Position numbers and translations under genes: made by a program. A stretch of 47,019 nt of DNA from Vitreoscilla sp. (GTDB lineage: Bacteria > Pseudomonadota > Gammaproteobacteria > Burkholderiales > Burkholderiaceae_C). This document shows positions 21,242 through 31,103 of this stretch, one piece after another. The stretch's first letter is position 1. Every line of letters starts with the position of its first letter. Under the pieces are notes generated by a model. It made no database searches. It saw only the letters and a list, made by a program, of their open reading frames with translations, and was not told the DNA's origin. Location of the stretch: the NCBI GenBank assembly GCA_018780145.1, contig JADMKA010000006.1, positions 1-47,019 on the forward strand. The letters are read 5' to 3'.

Positions 21242-21868
21242 GTGCACTCCTTGTCACGCGCCGGCCCGTCATGGGCAGGCGCGAGCCTGGAGGTGAGTCG
21301 GTTTCCCCGGGGGGCTCCGGCCGTCACCTCGACCAATGCACGAGAAACAAGGAATGAGGCCGGAAGAAGGAATCGCCCTGGACTGTCAGGAACCGCGATG
21401 GGCGGTGACTGCGACAGCGTTGGCGCGTGCGGCGAGTGGAAAGTGGCGTTGGCGGTTGCCCGAACCCCGGCGAGGCCTGGCGGTAACCGCCGATGGCCGG
21501 GCGCCATGGACCCGAGGCCGCACCGGCGAGACATCGCCGGGGCATCGGGTCATGGAGCTGAAATGGGGGGAGGGCAACATGCGCTTTCGGCGCTCTTCTT
21601 TTCGTCGCTGGCGGCGAGGCGCATGCGGGTCACGCGGGCGCCTCGTGCCAAAAACCTTGATGGATTCCCCACCGGGGCGGGGCGGCACATCCGATATTTC
21701 TCTGCCACTTCCTTCGCGCCGGCCGCCGGGTCACTTTGGGACCCGCCATTCAGGCGCCGTGGGGAAGCGTTGCATCACCTTGTAGCGGGCGCAATCAGCC
21801 GCCCGCCGCCATGATGGACCCGTGGTGCCCAGGTAAACTCTGGAAAATCAAGCACTTACGGCTCTAAC
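21242..21868. other. 627-base non-coding region between rne and rluC
   Basis: No credible gene is visible here. The start codons of the divergent genes rne (minus) and rluC (plus) flank it. It is visibly less GC-rich in parts (for example CGCTCTTCTTTTCG and GATATTTCTC) and has small hairpins such as GGGTC/GACCC at 21728-21744. In enterobacteria the long rne 5' leader is where RNase E binds to autoregulate its own mRNA; an analogous role here is inference. A TAAACT hexamer (21834-21839) could be a -10 for rluC, but I find no matching -35 for either gene. Confidence 0.5.
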
Positions 21869-22882
21869 GTGGCGCAGACCATTATAAAGGCGAAAAGCCA
21901 CGCCGCCGCGCCCCCGGCGGCGGCCCCGCAAGTGCGCCAGGTCACGGTGGACGACGGCTCGGATGGGCAGCGGCTGGACAACTTCCTGCTGCGCGAGCTG
22001 AAGGGCGTGCCCAAGACCCATGTCTACCGCATCATCCGCTCCGGCGAGGTGCGGGTGAACAAGGGCCGGGCCGGCGCCGACACCCGCTTGCAGGTCGGTG
22101 ATGTCGTCCGCCTGCCGCCGGTGCGCGTCGCGCCGCCGCCCACCGAGGAATCCCAGGCGGCGGTGCCGCCACGCGAGTTCCCGGTGCTGTTCGAGGACGA
22201 GCACCTGATGGTGGTCGACAAGCCCGCCGGCGTGGCGGTGCATGGCGGCAGCGGGGTGAGCTTCGGCGTCATCGAGCAGCTTCGCCGGGCCCGGCCGGCG
22301 GCGAAGTTCCTCGAGCTCGTGCACCGGCTCGACAAGGAAACCTCCGGCCTGCTGCTGCTGGCCAAGAAGCGCAGCGCGCTCACCGCGCTGCAGGACCAGT
22401 TCCGCCAGCGCGAGACCGGCAAGACCTACGCGGCGCTGGTGATCGGCGCCTGGCCGGCGAAGACCAAGGTCATCGACGTGGCCCTGCACAAGTACCTGAA
22501 CGCCGACGGCGAGCGCCGCGTGCGGGCGGTGGAGAACGACCACGACGAAGGCCGGCGCTCGATCTCGCTGGTGCGCATCGCCGCGTCCTATGCCGCCTTC
22601 ACGCTGCTGGACGTGACCATCAAGACCGGCCGCACGCACCAGATCCGCGTCCACCTGGCGCACACCGGTCACGCCATCGTCGGCGACGACAAGTACGGCG
22701 ATTTCCCGCTCAACAAGGCGCTGGCCGCGGGCCGGCTGGTGCCGGGATGCCGGTTCGACAGGATGTTCCTGCACGCGCGCCGGCTGGCTTTCGACCATCC
22801 CGCCAGCGGGGAACGTATCGAGTTGACGGCCCCCCTGCCACCCGAATGCGAGACACTGCTGGCGCATCTGCCCACCCCCTGA
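21869..22882 (+). CDS. rluC: 23S rRNA pseudouridine synthase RluC/RluD type
   Basis: This 337-residue enzyme has an N-terminal S4 RNA-binding domain (about residues 33-85; RLDNFLLRELKGVPKTHVYR) and the RluA-family catalytic domain with the motif HRLDKETSGLLLLAK, where Asp155 is the nucleophile. Further family segments are KTYAALVIG and GRTHQIRVHLAHTGH. It isomerises uridines in 23S rRNA; the position next to rne is the usual place of rluC. The start is a GTG at 21869, since no ATG precedes the S4 domain in frame. The four-base gap to the next gene implies an operon with the HAD and Rieske genes. Confidence 0.93.
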   Translation: MAQTIIKAKSHAAAPPAAAPQVRQVTVDDGSDGQRLDNFLLRELKGVPKTHVYRIIRSGEVRVNKGRAGADTRLQVGDVVRLPPVRVAPPPTEESQAAVPPREFPVLFEDEHLMVVDKPAGVAVHGGSGVSFGVIEQLRRARPAAKFLELVHRLDKETSGLLLLAKKRSALTALQDQFRQRETGKTYAALVIGAWPAKTKVIDVALHKYLNADGERRVRAVENDHDEGRRSISLVRIAASYAAFTLLDVTIKTGRTHQIRVHLAHTGHAIVGDDKYGDFPLNKALAAGRLVPGCRFDRMFLHARRLAFDHPASGERIELTAPLPPECETLLAHLPTP

Positions 22883-22886
22883 ACCC

Positions 22887-23546
22887 ATGCGATCCCGACG
22901 CTTTGACCTGATTGCCTTCGACTGGGATGGCACCCTGTTCGACTCCACCGCGCTGATCGTGCGCAGCATCCAGACCGCCTGCCGCGACCTCGACCTGCCG
23001 GTGCCCGACGACGAGCGTGCCGGCTACGTCATCGGCCTGGGCCTGCACGACGCCCTGCAGCACGCGGTACCCGGCCTTGCGGCCGAGCGCTATCCCGAGC
23101 TGGGCAGGCGCTACCGCCACCACTACCTGGCCAGCCAACATGAGTTGAGCCTGTTCTCCGGCACGCTGGAGATGCTGCACGACCTGAAGGCGCGGCATCA
23201 CGTTCTCACCGTGGCCACCGGCAAGAACCGGCGCGGCCTCGACGAGGTGCTGGCCATGACCGAGCTGCGCGGCCTGTTCGACGGCAGCCGCACCGCCGAC
23301 GAGACCCTGTCCAAGCCGCACCCGCTGATGTTGCAGGAACTGATGGCCGAGTTCGGAGTGGCGCCCGAACGCACGCTGATGATCGGCGACACCACCCACG
23401 ACCTGCAGATGGCGGTCAGCGCCGGCGTGCCCTGCGTGGGGGTGAGCTTCGGCGCGCACGACCACGCCACCTTCGAGCCTTTCGCGCCGCTGTTCGTGGC
23501 GCACTCCACCCGCGAGCTGCACCACTGGCTGCTGCACCACGCATGA
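22887..23546 (+). CDS. HAD-IA family hydrolase (phosphoglycolate phosphatase-like)
   Basis: This 219-residue HAD phosphatase has motif I DWDGTLFDS with Asp12 and Asp14, motif II in TVATGKNRRG, the motif III lysine in SKPHPLM, and motif IV GDTTHDLQMA. A helical C1 cap of Gph type lies between motifs I and II. It dephosphorylates a small phosphometabolite, perhaps 2-phosphoglycolate, but substrate cannot be told within this family. This gene is conserved downstream of rluC in many proteobacteria. It begins 4 bases after rluC, and its stop overlaps the next start by 4 bases. Confidence 0.9.
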   Translation: MRSRRFDLIAFDWDGTLFDSTALIVRSIQTACRDLDLPVPDDERAGYVIGLGLHDALQHAVPGLAAERYPELGRRYRHHYLASQHELSLFSGTLEMLHDLKARHHVLTVATGKNRRGLDEVLAMTELRGLFDGSRTADETLSKPHPLMLQELMAEFGVAPERTLMIGDTTHDLQMAVSAGVPCVGVSFGAHDHATFEPFAPLFVAHSTRELHHWLLHHA

Positions 23547-23929
23547 ACGCGCCCGGCCCGATCCCCCCACAGGCGCTGTGCGCCAGCGACGAGCTCGAGG
23601 AGCGCGGCAAGGCGGTGGTCTTCGACGTGCTGCTGTGGCGCCAGCCGGCGCGTGCCTTCGCGCTGCGTTTCGATGGCCGGGTGGTGGCCTACCTGAACCG
23701 CTGTGCCCACGTGCCCACCGAGCTCGATTGGCAGCCGGGCGAATTCCTGGACACGGACAAGCGCTGGATCATCTGCTCGATCCACGGCGCCACCTACGAG
23801 CCGGCCGATGGCTACTGCATCGCCGGCCCCTGCCGCGGCGAACAGCTGATGGCGCTGGACATCAGCGAGCGCGACGGGCAGGTGTATTGGTATCCTAGCC
23901 CCGACATCCAGCCGGTTCCCTTCGACTGA
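23543..23929 (+). CDS. Rieske [2Fe-2S] domain protein
   Basis: This 128-residue soluble protein consists essentially of one Rieske domain. Cluster ligands are Cys54 and His56 (CAHVP) and Cys78 and His81 (CSIHGATYEP). It has no signal peptide or membrane helix, so it is probably a cytoplasmic ferredoxin-like electron carrier or the regulatory partner of an oxygenase. The redox partner is unknown. It overlaps the HAD gene by 4 bases and is followed after 42 bases by the S49 peptidase gene. The rluC-HAD-Rieske-SppA order is one I recognise from other Burkholderiales. Confidence 0.9.
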   Translation: MNAPGPIPPQALCASDELEERGKAVVFDVLLWRQPARAFALRFDGRVVAYLNRCAHVPTELDWQPGEFLDTDKRWIICSIHGATYEPADGYCIAGPCRGEQLMALDISERDGQVYWYPSPDIQPVPFD

Positions 23930-23971
23930 CACCGCGCTGCCCCCACCTTTCCTGCCAGGCCCTGCCACGAC

Positions 23972-25057
23972 ATGAACGAACCGACGGATCGCGATCACCC
24001 GGCCACGCAGCCGTTCGACCCGGAGCAGGCGCCGCTCGCCGCCGCGGCCGAAGCGGCCCCACCCGCCGCCCCGCCGGCATCGGTGCGCGCAGCCCCCGCG
24101 TCGGCCGAGGTGCCTGCCGCCGGGCCCTCGCTCGCTGGGCTGGAGGCGCTTCTGCGCGAGGCCAGCGGTGCATTCCTGCGCGAGCGCCGCAGCGAGCGCC
24201 GCTGGCGCCTGGTGTTCCGCCTGGCCTGGTTCGGCCTGGTGCTGGCGGTGGTCTGGGCGCTGTTCACCCAGCGCAGCGGCCACCCGAGTGCACCCACCGG
24301 GCCGCACACCGCCCTGGTCGAGGTCCGCGGCGAGATCGCGGCCGACACCGAGGCCAATGCCGAACTGCTGGTGTCGTCGATCCGCACCGCCTTCGAGGAC
24401 GAAGGCGCGCGGGCGGTGGTACTGCGCATCAACTCGCCCGGCGGCAGCCCGGTGCAGGCCGGCATCGTCAACGACGAGATCCGGCGGCTGAAGGCCCTGC
24501 ACAAGAAGAAGGTCTACGCGGTGGTCGAGGAGACCTGCGCCTCCGGGGCCTACTACATCGCCGTGGCCGCCGACGAGATCTATGTGGACAAGGCCAGCAT
24601 CGTCGGCTCGATCGGCGTGCTGATGGACGGCTTTGGTTTCACCGGCCTGATGGAGAAGCTGGGCGTCGAGCGCCGCCTGCTGACCGCCGGCGAAAACAAG
24701 GGCATGCTTGACCCCTTCTCACCGCCCGACGCCCGGCAGACGGCACTCGCCAAGGGCATGCTGGACCAGATCCACCAGCAATTCATCGCGGTGGTCCGCG
24801 AAGGCCGCGGCAGCCGGCTCAAGGAAACGCCGGAGACCTTCTCCGGCCTGTTCTGGAACGGCGAGGAGGCCGTCAGGCTCGGCCTGGCCGACCACCTGGG
24901 CAACCTCGACTACGTCGCCCGCGAGGTGGTGAAGGCCGAGGAGGTGATCGACTACACGCCGCAGGAGAACGTGGCCGAGCGCCTGGCCAAACGCTTCGGC
25001 GCGTCGATCGGCGAAGGCGCGGTGCGCACCTTGCGCAGCCTCGCACCGATCCGCTGA
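23972..25057 (+). CDS. sppA: S49 family (SppA-type) signal peptide peptidase
   Basis: This 361-residue inner-membrane serine peptidase has a Pro/Ala-rich cytoplasmic N-terminus, one TM helix (about residues 80-98) and a ClpP-like periplasmic domain. The Ser/Lys dyad should be Ser191 in CASGAYYIAVAAD and Lys243 in GENKGMLDPFS, with the oxyanion segment INSPGGSP near residue 154. It is the short, single-domain form, which works as an oligomer to degrade cleaved signal peptides and other membrane-associated peptides. No clear Shine-Dalgarno precedes the ATG. It follows the Rieske gene closely and precedes two paralogous membrane proteins. Confidence 0.92.
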   Translation: MNEPTDRDHPATQPFDPEQAPLAAAAEAAPPAAPPASVRAAPASAEVPAAGPSLAGLEALLREASGAFLRERRSERRWRLVFRLAWFGLVLAVVWALFTQRSGHPSAPTGPHTALVEVRGEIAADTEANAELLVSSIRTAFEDEGARAVVLRINSPGGSPVQAGIVNDEIRRLKALHKKKVYAVVEETCASGAYYIAVAADEIYVDKASIVGSIGVLMDGFGFTGLMEKLGVERRLLTAGENKGMLDPFSPPDARQTALAKGMLDQIHQQFIAVVREGRGSRLKETPETFSGLFWNGEEAVRLGLADHLGNLDYVAREVVKAEEVIDYTPQENVAERLAKRFGASIGEGAVRTLRSLAPIR

Positions 25058-25094
25058 CATCGCGTCAACGGGCCCCAGGGGTGTTGCCACGGCG

Positions 25095-26231
25095 ATGACC
25101 GATCCCGCCCCACTGGACGTCCGGCCCGCGGACGCTTCGGACTGGACCGTGGCTCGCGGCGTCGAGCAGGTGCAAGCCTGGCATCGGCGTCATCCCCTGG
25201 CCCGCAAGCTGGGTGCGCACGAGGTCACTGGCCTGGGCCTGATCGCCCTGCCGTACGGGCCGGGCGAATCCGGCACCGTCGGGCCGCTGTTCCACGAACC
25301 GGCGTTGCTCCCGGGCCTGTCGCACCGGGAGCTCGCGGCGTTCGCCGCGCGGCATGCGGTGCCGTTCCGGCCGGGGGCGGGTGATTGGCCGGTGCGGGTG
25401 ATCGACCGGGCTGACGCCTCGCTCGACCCGCCACCCGAGACCCGCTACCTGCTGACGGCGGCGATCCGCGACGCCCGTGCCGGCGCCACCGTGCCGCAAC
25501 GGGTGCTGATCGCGCCGGGCTCGCCCGCCGTCTGGGGCGAGCGGCAGTTCAGCCGCGTTCGCGTCGGTGCGCTGCTCGGGGCCGTCGTGCTGTCGATCGG
25601 GTTGGCCATGGGCTGGGCGTGGCGGCAACGCCTGCCGGAGGTTCCGCCACCGGCCGCGGCTGCCAGTGCGGCTGCCAGTGCGATGCGGCCCGCGGCCAGC
25701 GTTGCCGCTGCGGGCTCGGCCCCTGCGGCGGCTGCCCCCCTCGTGGCCGTGGCGTCATCACCCCCGGCGTCATCACCCCCGGCGTTGGTGCCCGCACCGG
25801 CGGCTTCCGCGGCGGCCTCCACACCGTCACCCCAGCCGAGAGCCTCTGGGCCGGCCGTGGCCATGCCGCCATCGCCGGCCGCCTCACTGGCCCACCCGGC
25901 CGTCACGGTACCCCCGGCGGCCCCGGTGGTGCCCATGCCGGCGCTCCGGTCGCCCACCGGTGGGGCCTCCACAGCCGTGCCGTCGGCCGTGCCCAGCCGT
26001 CACTACGCCCTGGTCTCGCCGCCCGAAAAGAGGCGCGCCGCGGCCGAGGCCACGCTGGAGCGCCTGCGCCAGACCCTGGGCCCGGCGATCGGCGACCTGC
26101 AGGCCCAGGTGATGCCCACCCCCCAGGGGTTCGTCGTGACCCTGTGGCCCCTGGCGACCCAGGCCGACGCCGAGCGCATGGCGGCCGTGCTCGAGCGGCG
26201 GCGGTTGCCGATGAAGTGGATGGAGTTCTAG
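25095..26231 (+). CDS. Single-TM protein with SPOR-like C-terminus (paralogue 1)
   Basis: I do not recognise a named family for this 378-residue protein. Residues 23-150 form a cytoplasmic domain opening with QVQAWHRRHPLARKL and GLGLIALPYGP. One TM helix follows (about 157-177), then a Pro/Ala/Ser-rich periplasmic linker of about 120 residues, and a C-terminal segment (from RHYALVSPPEKRR) that resembles a SPOR domain: QAQVMPTPQGFVVTLWPLATQADAERM... with alternating strand and helix. The domain order resembles cell-division SPOR proteins that bind denuded peptidoglycan. The next gene encodes a paralogue with the same architecture. It follows sppA after 37 bases. A role at the septum or cell wall is inference. 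Confidence 0.7.
   Translation: MTDPAPLDVRPADASDWTVARGVEQVQAWHRRHPLARKLGAHEVTGLGLIALPYGPGESGTVGPLFHEPALLPGLSHRELAAFAARHAVPFRPGAGDWPVRVIDRADASLDPPPETRYLLTAAIRDARAGATVPQRVLIAPGSPAVWGERQFSRVRVGALLGAVVLSIGLAMGWAWRQRLPEVPPPAAAASAAASAMRPAASVAAAGSAPAAAAPLVAVASSPPASSPPALVPAPAASAAASTPSPQPRASGPAVAMPPSPAASLAHPAVTVPPAAPVVPMPALRSPTGGASTAVPSAVPSRHYALVSPPEKRRAAAEATLERLRQTLGPAIGDLQAQVMPTPQGFVVTLWPLATQADAERMAAVLERRRLPMKWMEF
25751..25780. repeat. Perfect 15-bp tandem duplication in the linker of paralogue 1
   Basis: GGCGTCATCACCCCC occurs twice in direct succession, encoding repeated A-S-S-P-P in the proline-rich linker. It is in frame and looks like a recent slippage event in disordered sequence. Confidence 0.85.
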
Positions 26232-26233
26232 CC

Positions 26234-27328
26234 GTGGCCGGGTCCTCGTCGCGCCGCAGTTCCTCGTCGTCGCGCTCCGGTTCACGATCGCAGCGGGTCG
26301 CTGTGGCGCGTTCGCCAGGCAGCCCGTCGCCCCGCCGGTTGCTGGCGGCGCAGGTCGTCGCCTGGCACAACCGCCATCCGCTGGCCCGGCGCATCAGCCG
26401 GCGTGACCTGCGCGGCTACGGCGTCGTCGCGCTGCCCTTCTCGCCCAACGCCGGGCCGGAAGGCCCGGCACGCTTCCCGATGTTCGACGACCTGTCCCTG
26501 GTGCCGGGCCTGGCGCGTCAGAAGGTGGTGGCACTGGCGTTGGGGCAGGGTTGGGCCGAACGGCCCGGCGCGCCCGAGTGGCCGGTGCGAACGGTACCGG
26601 TGGCCAAGGGCTGGGACGCCACGCAGTCGCAACCGGTGCACCTGCTCACGGTGGCCCTCAAGCGTGGTCGGCGTGCGCCGGTGCGGGTGCTGGTCGGCCG
26701 GGCCGGTGAGGCGGTGCTGGGCCGGCGCGCGTTGAGTTGGCCGCGGTTGGCGCTGGCGGGTCTGGCGGGGCTGGCTCCGGTGGGTTTGCTGGGCTGGGCG
26801 CTGATGGCCTGGTTGCCGAGCCCAGACGCCCGGCACACCGAGGCCGCCGCCCCGCAGGCGATGGCCATTCCGGGCGCCACCGCGAGCCCGCCGGCTCGGG
26901 CGGTACCTTCTGCCGCGCCAAGCCTCACTGGCCTGCCAGAGGGGCCCGGGCCCGATGCACGCAGCGGCAGCCCGGCCGATCCCGCTCAGGCCGTGCACAC
27001 GCCGTCGACTCCGGTGCCCGGCTTCGCGGCGGGTGAACTGCGGCCGCTGCCCGCCGACGCGGACCCGCGCACGTCGGCCGCGCCGACGCTGTTCCGGCTG
27101 CAGAGCACGCCCTACCGGGATCCGAGCCAGCTGAAGGCGCAGGCGCTGCTGATCCAGTCGGTGTTCGCCGTGCTCGGCGACTCCGCCAGCAGCCTGCGGA
27201 CCGACGTGGCCGGATCGCCAGACGGCGACGTGCTGACCATCGGCCCCTTCACCCAGCGCGCCGAGGCCGAGCGGGTCGCCAAGCGCCTGGCCGCCCGCGG
27301 CGTGACCATGACGGTGTCGCCCCCCTGA
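26234..27328 (+). CDS. Single-TM protein with SPOR-like C-terminus (paralogue 2)
   Basis: This 364-residue protein, of no family I can name, is a tandem paralogue of the preceding gene product. It has a Ser/Arg-rich N-terminal tail (residues 1-35), then the shared domain (QVVAWHNRHPLARRISRRDL, GYGVVALPFSP, LVPGLARQKVVALA), one TM helix (about 172-194), a Pro/Ala linker, and a SPOR-like end (DVLTIGPFTQRAEAERVAKR). The start is a GTG two bases after the upstream stop, with GGAG in the end of that gene as ribosome binding site; a start further in is possible because the tail is unusual. Both probably arose by duplication and may act as a pair. Confidence 0.68.
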   Translation: MAGSSSRRSSSSSRSGSRSQRVAVARSPGSPSPRRLLAAQVVAWHNRHPLARRISRRDLRGYGVVALPFSPNAGPEGPARFPMFDDLSLVPGLARQKVVALALGQGWAERPGAPEWPVRTVPVAKGWDATQSQPVHLLTVALKRGRRAPVRVLVGRAGEAVLGRRALSWPRLALAGLAGLAPVGLLGWALMAWLPSPDARHTEAAAPQAMAIPGATASPPARAVPSAAPSLTGLPEGPGPDARSGSPADPAQAVHTPSTPVPGFAAGELRPLPADADPRTSAAPTLFRLQSTPYRDPSQLKAQALLIQSVFAVLGDSASSLRTDVAGSPDGDVLTIGPFTQRAEAERVAKRLAARGVTMTVSPP

Positions 27329-27330
27329 CC

Positions 27331-27360
27331 GGGGTAGAACCAGCGCTCGGTTCTTTCCCC
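27331..27360 (+). terminator. Possible terminator hairpin after paralogue 2
   Basis: GGGG, AGAACC, a 7-base loop, GGTTCT and CCCC form an imperfect stem directly after the stop codon at 27328. There is no U tract after it, so it could equally be a 3'-stabilising stem. Confidence 0.35.
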
Positions 27361-27382
27361 GCCGAAGCAGGCAGAATGCGCC

Positions 27383-27403
27383 CCTTGCTGCGATGCAGCA
27401 AGG
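27383..27403. promoter_or_regulatory. Perfect 9-bp hairpin in the panB leader
   Basis: CCTTGCTGC (27383-27391), GAT, GCAGCAAGG (27395-27403) make a perfect 9-bp stem with a 3-base loop, ending 24 bases before the panB ATG. It lacks a U tract, so it is not an obvious terminator. It may be an operator palindrome or a leader structure controlling the pan/bio operon. Confidence 0.45.
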
Positions 27404-27427
27404 CCCAGGACTCCGCAGAGACCGACC

Positions 27428-29138
<1,711 letters not shown>

Positions 29139-29151
29139 ACTGGACGTTCCC

Positions 29152-30165
29152 ATGAACACCGCCGTCACCGAACAACCCATCACCTTGCACCGCGCCGTGC
29201 CGGCCACCCCCACCGCCGAGGCGCGCTGGCCGGTGGCCGAGATCGAGGCGCTGTTCTCGCTGCCCTTCCCGGACCTGATCCACCGTGCGCAGACCGTGCA
29301 CCGCCAGCACTTCGACCCCAGCGAAGTCGAGCTGGCCACGCTGCTGTCGATCAAGACCGGTGGCTGCCCGGAAGACTGCGGCTATTGCCCGCAGTCGGTC
29401 CACTACGACACCGGGGTCGAGGCCGGCAAGCTGATGGAGACGGCGGCGGTGCGCGAGGCCGCCGAGGCCGCCAAGGCCGCGGGCGCCACGCGCTTTTGCA
29501 TGGGCGCCGCCTGGCGCGAGCCCAAGGACCGTGACATCGAGAAAGTGGCCGAGCTGGTGCGCGAGGTCAAGGCCATCGGCCTCGAGGCCTGCTGCACGCT
29601 GGGCATGCTCAGCGAGATGCAGGCCCGCACGCTGAAGGGCGCGGGGCTGGACTACTACAACCACAACCTCGACACGGCACCCGAGGCCTACGGCCGCATC
29701 ATCACCACGCGCGACTACCAGGAGCGGCTGGACACGCTGGAGCATGTGCGCAGCGCCGGCATGTCGGTGTGCTGCGGCGGCATCGTCGGCATGGGCGAGA
29801 GCCGCACCGAGCGCGCCGGCCTGATCGCCCAGCTGGCCAACCTGGAGCCGTACCCGGAGTCGGTGCCGATCAACGAGCTGGTGCGCGTCGAGGGCACGCC
29901 GCTGGCCGACACCGAGAAGATCGACCCCTTCGAGTTCGTGCGCACCATCGCGGTGGCCCGCATCACCATGCCCACCGCCCGCGTGCGCCTGTCGGCTGGC
30001 CGCCAGCAGATGGACGAGGCGCTGCAGGCCCTGTGCTTCGTCGCGGGCGCGAACTCCATCTTCTACGGCGACAAGCTGCTGACCACCGGCAACCCCGACG
30101 TCGAGCGCGACCGAGCGCTGCTGGGCCGCCTGGGGCTGCATGCACGGGATGTGTCCCATACCTGA
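29152..30165 (+). CDS. bioB: BioB, biotin synthase
   Basis: This 337-residue radical SAM enzyme inserts sulfur into dethiobiotin. The [4Fe-4S] cluster ligands are Cys72, Cys76 and Cys79 in [26 protein letters not shown] and [10 protein letters not shown] are further family segments. The N-terminus is about 25 residues longer than the core. It lies 13 bases after panC and 9 bases before panD, so it is embedded in the pantothenate genes and separated from bioADF, an interleaving that links supply of the two cofactors. The organism should therefore be a biotin and pantothenate prototroph, unless steps encoded elsewhere (bioC/bioH, panE) are missing. Confidence 0.97.
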   Translation: MNTAVTEQPITLHRAVPATPTAEARWPVAEIEALFSLPFPDLIHRAQTVHRQHFDPSEVELATLLSIKTGGCPEDCGYCPQSVHYDTGVEAGKLMETAAVREAAEAAKAAGATRFCMGAAWREPKDRDIEKVAELVREVKAIGLEACCTLGMLSEMQARTLKGAGLDYYNHNLDTAPEAYGRIITTRDYQERLDTLEHVRSAGMSVCCGGIVGMGESRTERAGLIAQLANLEPYPESVPINELVRVEGTPLADTEKIDPFEFVRTIAVARITMPTARVRLSAGRQQMDEALQALCFVAGANSIFYGDKLLTTGNPDVERDRALLGRLGLHARDVSHT

Positions 30166-30174
30166 GGCCCCACC

Positions 30175-30561
30175 ATGTTCCGTACTTTCCTGAACGCCAA
30201 GATCCACCGCGCCACGGTCACCCACTGCGAGCTGCACTACGAGGGCTCCTGCGGCATTGACCAGGATCTGCTGGACGCCAGCGGCATCCGCGCCAACGAG
30301 CAGGTGCACATCTGGAACGTCAGCAACGGCGAGCGCTTCATCACCTACGCGATCAGTTCGCCGCGAGGCAGCGGCGTGATCTCGCTCAACGGTTCGGCCG
30401 CCCGCCGCGCCAGCGTGGGCGATCTGGTCATCATCGCGGCCTTCTGCTCGGTGCACGACGACAAGGTCGACGTGCATGTGCCGAAGCTGGTCTTCGTCGA
30501 CGGGTCGAATCGCGTACGCGAAGTCCGGCACGAACCGGCCGGCCCGCAGGCGGGCCACTGA
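30175..30561 (+). CDS. panD: PanD, aspartate 1-decarboxylase proenzyme
   Basis: This 128-residue pyruvoyl enzyme makes beta-alanine from aspartate. Self-cleavage should occur between Gly24 and Ser25 in HYEGSCGID, creating the pyruvoyl group on Ser25; Thr57-type and Tyr58-type residues are visible in GERFITYAI. The length is normal for the family. GAGG precedes the ATG. It lies 9 bases after bioB and 8 bases before a DUF1993 gene. Together with panB and panC it gives three of the four pantothenate steps; the ketopantoate reductase (panE) is not in the window. Confidence 0.96.
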   Translation: MFRTFLNAKIHRATVTHCELHYEGSCGIDQDLLDASGIRANEQVHIWNVSNGERFITYAISSPRGSGVISLNGSAARRASVGDLVIIAAFCSVHDDKVDVHVPKLVFVDGSNRVREVRHEPAGPQAGH

Positions 30562-30569
30562 AGCGATCG

Positions 30570-31088
30570 ATGGACTGGTTCGCCGCCACCGTGCCGGTCT
30601 TCTCGCGCTACCTGGGCCGCCTCAGCGCCTGGGTCGACGCGGCGGAGGCCCATGCGCTGGCGCGTGGCATCGACCCGGCAACGCTGCTGGGCGCCCGCCT
30701 CGCAGCGGACATGCTTCCCTTCGAATCGCAGGCGGCGGTGGCGGCGAACTTCGCCTTGCGTGCGGCCTATCCGATGGCCGGTCTGACGGTGCCGGACCTC
30801 GGCGACTGGCCGTCGAGTTTCGACGGAAGTCGCGCTCGGCTGCAGCACGCCAGGGCCTTGCTGGGCGTGCTGGAGCCTGCGCACTTCGACGCCGCTTCCT
30901 CCCGCCTGTTGCAAGACCGCGCCGGCCACGCCACGCTGTCCCTCGAGGGGCCGACTTTTCTCTTCCACTATGCGCTGCCCAACTTCTACTTTCACCTCAC
31001 CATGGCCTACGCCATTCTGCGCAGCCAGGGCGTGGCGCTCGGCAAGGAAGACTTCGACGGCTTCCATCGCTACGGCCCGTCGGCCTGA
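30570..31088 (+). CDS. DUF1993 family protein
   Basis: This 172-residue soluble helical protein belongs to the DUF1993 family, which I recognise from the opening (TVPVFSRYLGRLSAWVDAAEAHA), MLPFESQAAVAANFALRAAY and the end HYALPNFYFHLTMAYAILR. The family is thought to adopt a DinB-like four-helix bundle; no biochemical role is established that I know of. His in F-H-Y, Y-F-H-L and GFHRYG could be metal ligands. It sits between panD and bioA on the same strand with gaps of 8 and 15 bases, so it is cotranscribed with cofactor genes. That placement may be accidental. Confidence 0.85.
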   Translation: MDWFAATVPVFSRYLGRLSAWVDAAEAHALARGIDPATLLGARLAADMLPFESQAAVAANFALRAAYPMAGLTVPDLGDWPSSFDGSRARLQHARALLGVLEPAHFDAASSRLLQDRAGHATLSLEGPTFLFHYALPNFYFHLTMAYAILRSQGVALGKEDFDGFHRYGPSA

Positions 31089-31103
31089 ACCGGGGTTGGC
31101 GCG

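Noticed and set aside
21245-21247. GTG as rne start
   Set aside because: It overlaps the AAGGAG ribosome binding site that correctly serves the ATG at 21241.
21640-21840. rne promoter candidates (TACAAG and AAATAT on the minus strand)
   Set aside because: No -35 of acceptable quality lies at 16 to 18 bases from either, so I did not call a promoter.
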